From IMG/VR virus record IMGVR_UViG_3300042731_003177, positions 1 through 38,320 of that record: a stretch of DNA of 38,320 bases. One strand, written 5' to 3'. Under the pieces are notes generated by a model. That model was not told the origin of the DNA. It did no database searches and worked only from the letters and a program-made list of their open reading frames with translations. Each line of letters opens with the position of its first letter. Position 1 is the stretch's first letter. The stretch is from a virus. Position numbers and translations under genes: made by a program. Shown here in pieces: positions 1 to 8,393 of the stretch.

Positions 1-69
1 CGATGCGTGATACCGGAGATGTGCTGCACTACAGCCGAGAGCGCAGCGAGAAAGGAGTGGTCTACTACA
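1..69. repeat. Terminal direct repeat, left copy
   Basis: These 69 bases are identical to the last 69 bases of the window (38252-38320). A reading frame leaving the right edge continues in frame here, so the repeat is the overlap of a circular or circularly permuted genome and not an internal duplication. It may be an assembly overlap or a genuine terminal redundancy; the sequence alone cannot separate these. Confidence 0.95.
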
Positions 70-137
70 TTGCGTGGAAACCGCAGGTGAACCACGGAAG
101 GCGGTTAATCAATGCGAGGACGAACCTGGAGGGGTGA
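1..137 (+). CDS. C-terminal part of the small protein that spans the contig junction
   Basis: This is the downstream part of the gene that begins at 38140. Joined across the 69-base overlap, the gene is 249 bases long and encodes 82 residues, ending at TGA 135-137 directly before the ATG of the YopX-like gene at 138. The visible part includes a tyrosine-containing strand followed by a basic tail (NHGRRLIN). I do not recognise a family. It belongs to the rightward run of small early-type genes and is translationally adjacent to its neighbours on both sides. Confidence 0.8.
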   Translation, partial: MRDTGDVLHYSRERSEKGVVYYIAWKPQVNHGRRLINARTNLEG

Positions 138-512
138 ATGAGAAAGATCAAGTTCAGGGCGTGGTATCGTGGGAGATACTACTATTTTAGCCTTGAGACG
201 GTAGTGGAGGGGTTTGGTGATGACTGCCCGTTCTACCCAAAAAGTGAGAGCCTGTCATTCAACTACCTCGATGCAATTATCGAGGAGTACACCGGCCTCC
301 ATGACAAGAACAGCGTTGATATCTACGAAGGGGATATTCTACGCGGTCCAGTTGACTTTGGCCCCGGTGGCGAGCATGTGTGGACATTCCAGGCCGGGCT
401 GGACGAGTACGGCCCAACGTTCCAAACGTGGCCATGGAAAGAGAAACGCGAGGATGCCATCCCCGAGGTCGTCGGAAACATTTGGGAGAACCCTGAGCTG
501 CTGGAGGAGTGA
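138..512 (+). CDS. YopX-family phage protein
   Basis: This 124-residue protein has the hallmarks of the YopX family: an N-terminal MRKIKFRAW strand, a central EYTGLHDKN-IYEGDI motif (about residues 50-66) and a C-terminal VVGNIWENPELLEE. The family is widespread in phages and prophages of many hosts, and its molecular role is not established. The ATG follows the stop of the junction-spanning gene without a gap, after the purine-rich ribosome site GGAGGGG. It is the last gene of the rightward transcription unit and converges with the leftward late genes that end at 549. I see no strong intrinsic terminator in the 36-base gap between them. Confidence 0.9.
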   Translation: MRKIKFRAWYRGRYYYFSLETVVEGFGDDCPFYPKSESLSFNYLDAIIEEYTGLHDKNSVDIYEGDILRGPVDFGPGGEHVWTFQAGLDEYGPTFQTWPWKEKREDAIPEVVGNIWENPELLEE

Positions 513-548
513 ATGGATTATTGCGGACGGTCATGAAGCGATTAAAAT

Positions 549-848
549 TCATTCCCGCCCCCTCATCTGCATGTCAACCAACCGCTCGACCAAGCTGTGA
601 GTCCCTGTGACGGTTGCTTTGATCTCAGAGACCTCGCGAGAAAGCAGCGCGTGATCGTCTTCGACCTTGTCGATCTGCGTTTGTAGATCTTTGCGCACAT
701 GCTCTACCTTACGCCCCACGCCATCGATATCCTTTTTCGCTTGTTCACCCATCGCCTGTTGTCTCCCATATGTGACAAGCCACGCACCGATCGCTCCGAG
801 TCCTAGGACAATTCCGAGTATAGCTCCGATGTGACCGATCAGTTCCAT
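549..848 (-). CDS. Single-membrane-span coiled-coil protein, possible holin or lysis accessory
   Basis: The 99-residue product has one hydrophobic segment at about residues 5-26 followed by a charged, heptad-like region (residues 35-95) consistent with a coiled coil. It is the last gene of the leftward virion operon, behind the tail fibre, where siphoviruses often carry lysis genes. Small phage proteins of this plan include XhlA-type haemolysin/holin accessory proteins, but no diagnostic motif lets me assign it. The start ATG has the ribosome site AAGGAG seven bases upstream. No endolysin is found next to it, which weakens the lysis assignment. Confidence 0.75.
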   Translation of the reverse strand: MELIGHIGAILGIVLGLGAIGAWLVTYGRQQAMGEQAKKDIDGVGRKVEHVRKDLQTQIDKVEDDHALLSREVSEIKATVTGTHSLVERLVDMQMRGRE

Positions 849-905
849 GACTCATCTCCTTACATATGCTGTGGTTGGTCTATGAAGTCATTCTCCAAAA
901 ACGAG

Positions 906-1586
906 TTACGTTTTGATGCAGTAAAGTACTCCTGCCGCAAACGGACGCGTTTCATCTCCCGTGCGTGGAGTGTCATTACTGGCGTCTTCCTTTGGATCTG
1001 ACGTTATGGCATGTTTTGTTGCGACATTGCCGGTCGAATGCCCGTAATAATTATCAGTCATTCCGGGAATATCATCGGTCGTTGATCCATATACACCCGG
1101 TTCTCCCGGCGCTCTTGTTCCAGCACCGGAGAAATGAATATGCCCCTGCATCTGGTCATCTTCGAACGCCCCGACAGCAGGACCGGCATAAGGGTTGCCG
1201 TCGGCCATCGTCTCCGATCCGTGACTCCCAGCGCCACGTAGATATGCTCCACGAAGGTCAGGCACGTTGAACGTCGTCGATCCGTCTCCCACGCCCCACG
1301 TCGTACCTATGGCAGAGAAAAGATCAGCGTAGGTAGTGCGACTCACAGCAGACCCATCGCATGCCAAATACCCGGAAGGTGCAGATGTTCCGCCATAAGC
1401 AATAATTGTTCCTATAGGAGGGTAGGCCCAATAGGCAAGACTGGTCCACGCGGTAGACCCATCGCCGACCTTGAATTTTTTTGTGTCTGCCTCAACGCCC
1501 ATTTCACCGGATAGCAACGTCGGGTCTGCGCTGGTCCATTCTGCAGCAGTGCCTTCTCTCAATCGTATCTGTTTTGTCTCAGCCAT
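906..1586 (-). CDS. Tail fibre protein with Mtd-like N-terminal and phage collar domains
   Basis: This 226-residue protein is a likely receptor-binding or tail-tip fibre. Residues 5-55 match the repeat-like pattern of major-tropism-determinant N-terminal domains (REGTAAEW, LSGEMGVEADT, KFKVGDGSTAW). Residues 57-115 carry the phage tail collar pattern (GTIIAYGGTSAPSGYLACDG, then FNVPDLRGAYLRGAG). The C-terminus (ETRPFAAGVLYCIKT) is typical of short collar fibres. The ATG has AAAGGAG upstream and lies inside the end of the preceding gene. Despite the Mtd-like domain, no reverse transcriptase or template/variable repeat pair is visible, so a diversity-generating retroelement is not indicated. 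Confidence 0.9.
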   Translation of the reverse strand: MAETKQIRLREGTAAEWTSADPTLLSGEMGVEADTKKFKVGDGSTAWTSLAYWAYPPIGTIIAYGGTSAPSGYLACDGSAVSRTTYADLFSAIGTTWGVGDGSTTFNVPDLRGAYLRGAGSHGSETMADGNPYAGPAVGAFEDDQMQGHIHFSGAGTRAPGEPGVYGSTTDDIPGMTDNYYGHSTGNVATKHAITSDPKEDASNDTPRTGDETRPFAAGVLYCIKT

Positions 1587-1942
1587 TTGGGCAACTCCTT
1601 TATTTTAGCTCTCTCGTCTCGCCTTGATTCTATTAGCTCTTTTGGTAATTGATTGGCAAACAATTCTTCCAGTGCCCTCAATACTGAAACATCACTTTCG
1701 CGAAGATGCCTCTGGGCAACAGCATTTATTTCTAGCTGCTTGTCGTTCGCTTTTTCATCATCTGATATACCCATCTCTTCGGGCCCACGCTCAGTCATTC
1801 GGTATAGTGGCCGGTTTTTTTTGTCGAACAATACCGATATTGGCTTGTTGCATTGGGCAGGTCCGTTTGGTTGATCAAATTCGCTTATCAGCTTTGACCC
1901 GGTAATCATACCGTCATCATCCACAAGGTATTCGTGAATCAT
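1559..1942 (-). CDS. Hypothetical tail-region protein
   Basis: I do not recognise this 127-residue charged protein. It lies between the tail hub and the collar fibre, overlapping the hub stop by ATGA (1939-1942) and the fibre start by 28 bases, so it is translationally coupled to both. The C-terminal half is helix-prone and rich in Glu, Arg and Lys (residues 65-125). Position suggests a tail fibre connector or chaperone, but this is inference from location only. Confidence 0.8.
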   Translation of the reverse strand: MIHEYLVDDDGMITGSKLISEFDQPNGPAQCNKPISVLFDKKNRPLYRMTERGPEEMGISDDEKANDKQLEINAVAQRHLRESDVSVLRALEELFANQLPKELIESRRDERAKIKELPKWLRQNRYD

Positions 1943-4170
1943 ATAAACACTCCAAGCTGGGCAATTGTTATAGCCTTGCTACCAGCATCTGGTCTTACAC
2001 TTGCAAAAAACTCGATTTTAAAGTCGTCACCTATAGGACAAATTAGTTGCCCACTTAATGATGCACTAAAAATTATGGTTTCCGAAAAATTTAGTGTTAG
2101 CGTCCTCGACAATAAAGGCGTCTTGCTCCCAGCCCCCCATGATGTTCCGTTAGGTCTTAATGCTATAGTGCATATTTGGTCTGAATCATAAGTCAGCGAT
2201 GTATGTCTAGAGTTTATTGCTATTTGAAATAATCCGGCCTTTACGTTTGAGTTTCCGTTGGAGATACACGTCACCTCGGTCCACACACCCTCGGTATACG
2301 CACTCGATGAGTACAACAAAAATGCATCATCATCGTTAAAGTGAATCAAGTGCCCGCAATAAAAATTGGTATCCTGAATAATTGCGTCTGGTAAGTCATG
2401 TATTATGACGTTCCTTCCGTCTCTTGCAATAATCCCAAAGGAAGGCCCTATTTTTATGGTCCTAGTGTCACTGTCTTCGAACACGTAATTGGCATTAAAA
2501 ATTGTATTTTGTTTTGCGTACAAATCTCCTGTCAAAATCAAAGAGCCATCTGATGGTGGTAGTCCGCCGGTCTCATCTTCTACGAATGTGGTGCTCGGGG
2601 ATCCTCCATAGAGCACGCCGAGCCACGTACTAGTTGACGGTGCTCCGCCGTATATAACGCCTGCTGATTGCACAAAGTGTGCTGGGTTCAAATCTGCATT
2701 TGCCTGTTGTGATGTAGTAGTAGTGTCAGGGGACTCGCCAGTTGACTCAACCGTTTGCGCCGAATACGCGCTTATTCCAATCCCTGTATACGTCCGGTAG
2801 GTTATATCTGGATTAAAGCGCTTTTCAACGATAACAATTGTCTGACTGATGCTCGGATCAGTGATGTTGATGGTACCAATGTCTCCGGTGTTTCTGTCTG
2901 TGCGTTCACCCCATGTGTAGATGAATGTGCCGTTTGCGATAATATTGTATTTAGCATCCGCGAATCTTGTAGCGTTTGCCTGCACGGTAGACAGTGTAGT
3001 ATCGTGCAAAAATCTCGCAACGTATTTTTTTGGCCGTGTGCTAGTGGAGGGTGACTTCGTGGTTCTTCGATACTTCCGATACAATGCAGTACCGCGAATC
3101 TCGAAATTATAGATACTCGCAACTCCACCGGAGGTATTGCGAAATGATACCCTTGCTCGACCTGACTCATACTCGGAGTCAACAATGTCTATTCCGTCGT
3201 CCGCAATAAAACCGACCGACTCGTCTGAAGCCTCAGCGGCAATGAGCGTTATGTCCTTGTTTTTGAGCCTTGTTTCCCTTGAAAGATATGGCTTGTCGAG
3301 ATATTTCACCACATACCGTTGCCAAATATCATTTATATCTGAGTCGGGGGGGTAGTAGTCATTGTTTGCTATAGCCTGCCCGGTGAATTGATATTGTTCT
3401 CCAACCTTTTGAACCGGGAGGCTATCACGAAACAGGAGAGCCGCGCTATCAACATCTGTCTGCGCAAACTCGACCTCAAAGCCGTCTTCTTTTACGTTGT
3501 TCTTCCTGACTTCTATGTCTTCGTCAACGGTAAACGTAGAGCTGATTGAATTCTTGTCCCACTGGAAGACGTTAAACTTGCCGGAAGCGTTAAAGAAAAA
3601 CACCCAGCCATATTCGCTCAACAACGTATCGATGTACTCCCGGTATGTCTCTTCGCCCTCGGTGCCCTGAAAGTACTCTACCGTCGTGGTGATATCTAAT
3701 GCACCCGAAGCGATGTCGGAAGCCGGCGTATATCCAGCGTCGTCAAGAAGCTCCCATATCAAATTGCTCGACGAATTGTCGGCGTTGAATATCTGGTACT
3801 CAGACCCTCCAATAGTAGACGGAAAGTTGAACGAAACGGTGAACAATTCATCAAGGAGATAGGAATTATCTACTGCCTCTATTGAAATTGGCATTACATT
3901 ATTCCGCTTGCGCAACCCGAAGGTTGGTGCGATCGCGCCGGTAAAAATGTCGTTGCTTGAATCGTCGTCAAGGTTAAACAGTATCCAACTTGTCGCGGAG
4001 AAGAACTTGATCTGAAGCGCCTGATTGTACTTAAGTTTGAAGCTGCACGTATTGACAACCGATTTTTGCTCGCCGTTCATGATTCGATCGGTGATGTTGA
4101 CGCTTCGATCTATAAGGTAGTCAGAATAGTCGGTCTCAGATTCGCCAGGAAAAGTCAGTTTCAGAATCAA
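1939..4170 (-). CDS. Tail hub / tail-tip protein
   Basis: This 743-residue protein directly follows the tape measure gene (ATGA overlap at 4167-4170), the position of siphovirus tail-tip or baseplate hub proteins. The first 300 residues look like a beta-rich hub with Asp/Ser-rich turns and an ITDRIMNGE segment near residue 30. Around residue 500 there is a short internal duplication (YGGAPSTSTW then YGGSPSTTF), marking a linker to a C-terminal region of about 200 residues that may contact carbohydrate or the fibre. No peptidase or lysozyme motif is visible. Family assignment is by context. Confidence 0.8.
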   Translation of the reverse strand: MILKLTFPGESETDYSDYLIDRSVNITDRIMNGEQKSVVNTCSFKLKYNQALQIKFFSATSWILFNLDDDSSNDIFTGAIAPTFGLRKRNNVMPISIEAVDNSYLLDELFTVSFNFPSTIGGSEYQIFNADNSSSNLIWELLDDAGYTPASDIASGALDITTTVEYFQGTEGEETYREYIDTLLSEYGWVFFFNASGKFNVFQWDKNSISSTFTVDEDIEVRKNNVKEDGFEVEFAQTDVDSAALLFRDSLPVQKVGEQYQFTGQAIANNDYYPPDSDINDIWQRYVVKYLDKPYLSRETRLKNKDITLIAAEASDESVGFIADDGIDIVDSEYESGRARVSFRNTSGGVASIYNFEIRGTALYRKYRRTTKSPSTSTRPKKYVARFLHDTTLSTVQANATRFADAKYNIIANGTFIYTWGERTDRNTGDIGTINITDPSISQTIVIVEKRFNPDITYRTYTGIGISAYSAQTVESTGESPDTTTTSQQANADLNPAHFVQSAGVIYGGAPSTSTWLGVLYGGSPSTTFVEDETGGLPPSDGSLILTGDLYAKQNTIFNANYVFEDSDTRTIKIGPSFGIIARDGRNVIIHDLPDAIIQDTNFYCGHLIHFNDDDAFLLYSSSAYTEGVWTEVTCISNGNSNVKAGLFQIAINSRHTSLTYDSDQICTIALRPNGTSWGAGSKTPLLSRTLTLNFSETIIFSASLSGQLICPIGDDFKIEFFASVRPDAGSKAITIAQLGVFI

Positions 4171-6884
4171 GCGATGCGTCCCCTTTCTTTCGCGACTTGC
4201 AATGCCTCTTCGATCCGCTCTCCGAAGTCATCCATTCCGTATACTGGAGCATAAAAGTTTACTGTTAGCCCTTCATTAGACATTTGCCCTGACGGTGTGA
4301 CCTGGACGTGTTCTCTGCCGGAAGCGTTGTCACCGACAAGTAAAAGTTGTGGGCCCCGAGTCATGAAATTAAGCCCCTTTGCTCCTGTCAATACCCCGGG
4401 AGTCGTGGTAATCGGTGCCGGTAGTGGTGTCTCCGGGACTGATCCACCGGCTTCCCCGAGGTCTATGACTGCATTTTCGTATTGAGCAACAAGATTTGCT
4501 AACGCAGTCTGCAACTCAGATATTGTCTGCTGTAGGATTTCATCCTCATCAGTAAACAGTCGTTCGACAAAACCAAGGCTGCGAAGCTCTGCCTGGAGTC
4601 TCCGTATTTCGTCCTCGGTAGCGCTTATGGCATCTCGCAACGCATCCTCGTTTTGAGTTGCTGCTTCGAGCTCTGCTTGATCCTCAGCTTCATCGGTTCG
4701 TTGGCCAAGGGCGTCATTTAGATCACGCATCCCTGCAACGAATTCATCGGTGCCAATAAGATTTCGTTCCCAAGCATCCCTCAAGATATCAAACTCAAGA
4801 TCAAACTCTTCTTCCAGCTCTCTCAAGTATCGTTGTCTCAGTGTCAATTCATCCTGATATGCTATGTCGAGTCCTTCGATAAAGTCTCTTGCATCTGCCG
4901 ATGCTTTTGCAAGCTCTTCCTCGGTCGGACCAAACAGGCGGTCGTAGATTCCAGCAAACAAATCAAATCCTGCCGCCGCAACTCCGCCAAGACCTGGTAC
5001 TCCAGACGCCTGACCAAGTGCCTCAGTAACAATTGAAACTACTGACCTTGTTATCCCTCTTACATCAATCTCGCCGTCTGACAACCCTTTTCCTATTCCT
5101 GATGCAATTGAGGACGCAAGCTCAAGTTGTATTGATTTTGCGATTCGCTGAAACTCAGTCTCTATTTCTATCGCAGCTTTCTTGCCTTCGTCGGCAACGT
5201 CCTTTGTTTCCTTGGTAATTTTCTCCATTGCCTCGGTAGTACGTTCTATGTCCTCCGGAAGTTTAGCGAAAATGGCCTCTACCTTTCTAAGCTCCGAAAC
5301 CCATTCCTGAGCCCCTTCATACAATTCATATTCGAGCGCCAGAGCCTCGGCAAATCCAGTGAGATCAAGGCTAGTAACTTCAGCTTCTCCTCGAGCCTTG
5401 TTAATCGCTACTACATATTCGTCAATCTTGCGTGCTGCTTCCTCCGCTACCTTCCCGGTCTCATCAATTTCATCACCAAGGTCATCGAGAGCTTCGCCGG
5501 AACGGACGACATCTGGAATGAGATCACCGCTAAGTGAATCGTCTACCTCACCAACCGCTTGGTTGAGCGCATCGATTCTATCCGCTGCCCTGTCGACCTC
5601 TGCCGTGGTAAATTCAATCGTTTCTCTCAACGCCTGTTGATTGAGCTGTAGAATTTGTTCAGCCTGACCAAGATCATCACTGCCTTGAGCAAGCTCCTCC
5701 TCCACTCTACGAAGCTCTCTTGTGGCTTCAGCTCTTTGGCTCAAAGCCCTATTAAGGATAGCGACTTGTTCCTCGCGCTCCCTCGCAAATTTGGTCCTGA
5801 GCTCTATTTGTTCTTGCTCGTTGAGTTGCTCGAGTGCCTCGGCGGTGTTGTAGACCGCGTTTTCATATTCTTTGTGTCTCCTTACTGCCGTGGTGATCAC
5901 GGTAGCTAATGTAGTAAGTGCTCCTATTGCAAGCACGATGTATCCAGCCGGAGGAGTCGCCAGCGTTTTCAATGCGGTTCCGACCTTTACTATGCCGACG
6001 GCCAACGGCCCCATTACAGCCGTCGCGGCAGCGGCGGTTAATATTACTTTCTTTGTTTCGTCATCCAACGCCGCAAACGCCTGCGATATCTCTATCGCCT
6101 GTTCAAGCATCTCATTCACAATCGGTAACAGCTCAGCGCCAAACTCAGCAAGTGCCAGCTTGGCATTGTCTATGGCAGTCGAAAATTTACCAGCCGTGGT
6201 CTGAGATATGCGCTCCATCATACCTTCAAATTGACCGCCGTCTGATGTGAGTGAAACAAGCGCCTCGTTTATCTCTTCAAATCCAACCCTTCCTGAGGAG
6301 ACAAAGTCAAAGATTTGAGATTCAGCAACCCCGAAGTTTTCAGCCAGTGTTGCGATAATCGGAACGCCGGCCTCAATGAGAATGTTAATCTCCTCCATTG
6401 AGGCTTTTCCACGCGCCTGTATTTTACCAAATGCAAGCGTTATCCTGTTCAGTTTCTCGGCATTGCCTTGCGCGACGTCTCCTATCCTACCTATTTGCTC
6501 TATGACATTCTCAGATTCGGTTCCAAAAGCAAGAAGGGTCTGTGATGCAGCGGTAATATCTTCAAGCTGTAACGGGGTTTGTGCAGAAAACGTCTTTAGC
6601 TCTTCAAAAAGTCTGTTCCCGCGCTCGACATCCTGGAGCAAGACGCCGAATGCTGTTTGTTGCCTTTCGATGTCAGCGGCAAATTTAACCGATGCAGCGG
6701 CGGCGCCGAGAATAGGGAGCGTGAGATACCGCTGCATGTTCCGTCCGATGGTATTTAGAGAGTTCGCAAATCGTTGTGCCTTGCTCTCTTGTTTGTCCAT
6801 CTCGCGGCCAAATCCGCCGAGATCACGTATCGCTTTCTCAACCTCGGCGTTTATGACGACGCGAAGTTCCTCCGCTATTGCCAT
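4167..6884 (-). CDS. Tape measure protein
   Basis: At 905 residues this is the longest protein in the genome, and in siphoviruses such a protein sets the tail length. Residues 40-260 match the tape-measure core (AASVKFAADIERQQTAFGVLL, ASMEEINILIEAGVP, QTTAGKFSTAIDNAKLALAEFG). Two hydrophobic segments lie at about 281-300 and 314-334. Residues 345-450 and 560-800 are coiled-coil-like. No lysozyme or peptidase domain is evident. Its start lies inside the frameshift extension of the upstream chaperone gene, the normal arrangement for chaperone and tape measure. The ribosome site is GGGAG nine bases upstream. Confidence 0.93.
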   Translation of the reverse strand: MAIAEELRVVINAEVEKAIRDLGGFGREMDKQESKAQRFANSLNTIGRNMQRYLTLPILGAAAASVKFAADIERQQTAFGVLLQDVERGNRLFEELKTFSAQTPLQLEDITAASQTLLAFGTESENVIEQIGRIGDVAQGNAEKLNRITLAFGKIQARGKASMEEINILIEAGVPIIATLAENFGVAESQIFDFVSSGRVGFEEINEALVSLTSDGGQFEGMMERISQTTAGKFSTAIDNAKLALAEFGAELLPIVNEMLEQAIEISQAFAALDDETKKVILTAAAATAVMGPLAVGIVKVGTALKTLATPPAGYIVLAIGALTTLATVITTAVRRHKEYENAVYNTAEALEQLNEQEQIELRTKFAREREEQVAILNRALSQRAEATRELRRVEEELAQGSDDLGQAEQILQLNQQALRETIEFTTAEVDRAADRIDALNQAVGEVDDSLSGDLIPDVVRSGEALDDLGDEIDETGKVAEEAARKIDEYVVAINKARGEAEVTSLDLTGFAEALALEYELYEGAQEWVSELRKVEAIFAKLPEDIERTTEAMEKITKETKDVADEGKKAAIEIETEFQRIAKSIQLELASSIASGIGKGLSDGEIDVRGITRSVVSIVTEALGQASGVPGLGGVAAAGFDLFAGIYDRLFGPTEEELAKASADARDFIEGLDIAYQDELTLRQRYLRELEEEFDLEFDILRDAWERNLIGTDEFVAGMRDLNDALGQRTDEAEDQAELEAATQNEDALRDAISATEDEIRRLQAELRSLGFVERLFTDEDEILQQTISELQTALANLVAQYENAVIDLGEAGGSVPETPLPAPITTTPGVLTGAKGLNFMTRGPQLLLVGDNASGREHVQVTPSGQMSNEGLTVNFYAPVYGMDDFGERIEEALQVAKERGRIA

Positions 6885-7568
6885 TGCGTGGATTCTCCCT
6901 TTCGCACATCTCGTAGAATATGCGCTCTTCCTCGACGATTGTGATCACCTGCGTCACCATCGGCCGTTCACCGAGCCAGCCCCCACCATGCGGCAGTCCG
7001 TACAATTTCCACATCTTCCACACCTGCACGGCGCTTGTAAACAAATCGCCGAAGTAGGTTATGATATCTACTCGACGAATCGCCCGCCGATCAAACTTTT
7101 TGTCCCGCCCACCAGCCGCACGAACGTATACGTAGTAATACTCATCGGGATAGGTAACCGATCGAGCCTCACCTATCGTTACTCCGCTAAACCATAGCTG
7201 ACAGGCGGTCCTCAGTTTTTTTCTTCACCATCCTCAATTCCATCCTCGCTGCATACATACGCCTTGAGCTCATCGATAAGCCCGCCGAGCGCTGGTGGCC
7301 CGTCGGCAAGCGCCTCGCCTGTCTTTATCGGCTTGCCGTTCAAATCGAGATTGGTAATTGTCCCGATGTGACGACGCAAAATTGTGTCGGTGTCGAACCA
7401 AACGGTCACTTCACTCGTCTTCGGATTGATCCGGTATCCCTTTAGCATCTCCCGTTGCGCGTTTGTCGGCCACTTTATCTGCACGACCACTTGGTCCGCT
7501 TCCGGCAAGCTCCTGTTTTTGTTCCACATCGGGACGTACTTTTCGTCCAGATTCGCAACTACTTTCAT
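6838..7568 (-). CDS. Tail assembly chaperone, -1 frameshift-extended form
   Basis: The chaperone gene (7212-7568) ends in the heptamer A AAA AAC followed directly by TGA. Shifting back one base at this site opens a frame that continues without a stop for 125 codons from 7215 to the TGA at 6838-6840, giving a fusion of about 243 residues. The extension begins LRTACQLWFSG, runs through a Tyr-rich stretch (DEYYYVYVRAAGG) and ends in a basic tail. This matches the G/GT arrangement of lambda-like tails: a programmed frameshift just upstream of the tape measure yields a minor longer chaperone. The extension has no good independent start, which supports expression by frameshifting. Confidence 0.85.
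7212..7568 (-). CDS. Tail assembly chaperone, short form
   Basis: This 118-residue protein occupies the slot of gpG-type tail chaperones, which bind the tape measure during tail assembly. The sequence (KVVANLDEKYVPMWNKNRSL at the start, then a beta-rich segment) suggests a small folded domain. The acidic tail EDGIEDGEEKN ends on the slippery site. The start ATG is preceded by GGAGG. No catalytic motif is expected or seen. The assignment rests on position, size and the frameshift signal. Confidence 0.85.
   Translation of the reverse strand: MKVVANLDEKYVPMWNKNRSLPEADQVVVQIKWPTNAQREMLKGYRINPKTSEVTVWFDTDTILRRHIGTITNLDLNGKPIKTGEALADGPPALGGLIDELKAYVCSEDGIEDGEEKN
7215..7221 (-). other. Programmed -1 frameshift site A AAA AAC
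   Basis: On the minus strand the reading frame is GAA GAA AAA AAC TGA, so the heptamer A AAA AAC is in the correct X XXY YYZ phase and sits immediately before the zero-frame stop. This is one of the efficient canonical slippery sequences. The -1 frame beyond it is open for 125 codons. Confidence 0.88.
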
Positions 7569-7719
7569 TCGCGCCTCCCTCCGTTATGACAAATGTTCCA
7601 ACTGCTTTTGTGCCGTCGTATTGGAGCGACAGGCAGCGGGCATTTTCTACCCGCTGCCCATCTGCTTCGAGATATGCGACCGCCGCCGACTGCCGGTTTT
7701 TTATCTTTAGGCGTATCAT
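7411..7719 (-). CDS. Small protein of unknown function overlapping the tail chaperone
   Basis: This frame starts with an ATGA overlap at the major tail protein stop. It encodes 102 residues, of which the first 53 or so look like a genuine beta-rich domain (AAVAYLEADGQRV, VGTFVITEGG). The last 50 are Lys/Arg/Asp-rich and overlap the well-started chaperone gene by 158 bases in another frame, so they may be incidental. It is either a small tail accessory gene with an unusually long overlap or a chance open frame after a strong coupling site. No family is recognised. Confidence 0.45.
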   Translation of the reverse strand: MIRLKIKNRQSAAVAYLEADGQRVENARCLSLQYDGTKAVGTFVITEGGANESSCESGRKVRPDVEQKQELAGSGPSGRADKVADKRATGDAKGIPDQSEDE

Positions 7720-8384
7720 ACGTCGATGTAAATCGTTGCCGGCTTGTCCGCGCCGCGGGCCGTGTAGTTGAAGCTAAACGTTTCAGGACCTTCCATCGGC
7801 TTGTCACCGGTAAGCCCTTCGACGATTGCCGGAAGATACTCCCATATCTCCTGCGCCGCTGCGGTATCCTCGCTCGACTCGACCCTGGACATGAACATTC
7901 TCAAGATAGACGTTTGCGGACTGGTCTTTGTGATTCCACCGGTAGTGGTTTGCTCGGTCACCGTATCGAGCTTTTTCACGATTTCCCGTTGCTTTGAATC
8001 GTTGTCGATCCAATACCCGCTTATCGTACCGGTCTTCTCCGGTTTGCTCGATACCTGGTACGAACGTACGTCGTCGGTCTGTACGGTTTCCTCGAACTTT
8101 TCCTTTGAGACGGAAACCGAGACATCGGTGACGAATGCCGCTTTTGTAAGCGTGATTTTCTTTACCGCATCGTTGCTCGAAAATGCCGCCGTCGAGTCAA
8201 CCGGAAGATCACTCGTGAGCTGCTTGAATACCATGCCGGTTGTCAGATTGGTCGGCAGTGCCGACCCACTTGACGCCTTTCCGGTAATCAAGTACCACGA
8301 CGAGCTATCAAGCGCCGGCGCCGTATCGGCCGTGCTGTTTACCGCTCCGATATACAAGTACCCATGTGCACTATTTAATGCCAT
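7716..8384 (-). CDS. Major tail (tube) protein
   Basis: This 222-residue, beta-rich protein lies between the head-tail joining genes and the tail chaperone, where siphoviruses encode the tail tube subunit. It has the Thr/Ser/Val-rich pattern of tube proteins with alternating short strands (KKITLTKAAFVTDVSVSVSK, KTGTISGYW, FSFNYTARGADKPATIYIDV). No extra Ig-like C-terminal domain is apparent. Assignment is by order and composition. Confidence 0.85.
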   Translation of the reverse strand: MALNSAHGYLYIGAVNSTADTAPALDSSSWYLITGKASSGSALPTNLTTGMVFKQLTSDLPVDSTAAFSSNDAVKKITLTKAAFVTDVSVSVSKEKFEETVQTDDVRSYQVSSKPEKTGTISGYWIDNDSKQREIVKKLDTVTEQTTTGGITKTSPQTSILRMFMSRVESSEDTAAAQEIWEYLPAIVEGLTGDKPMEGPETFSFNYTARGADKPATIYIDV

Positions 8385-8393
8385 ATGGCTCTC

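Noticed and set aside
214-600. Alternative plus-strand frame over the YopX gene
   Set aside because: Out-of-frame shadow; the 138-512 frame has the family motifs and start context.
897-914. AAAACG/CGTTTT hairpin as a terminator after the collar fibre
   Set aside because: A weak A/T-rich stem overlapping the gene end, with a poor T-run; another leftward gene follows.
906-1586. Diversity-generating retroelement suggested by the Mtd-like tail fibre domain
   Set aside because: No reverse transcriptase gene and no template/variable repeat pair near or far from the fibre gene.
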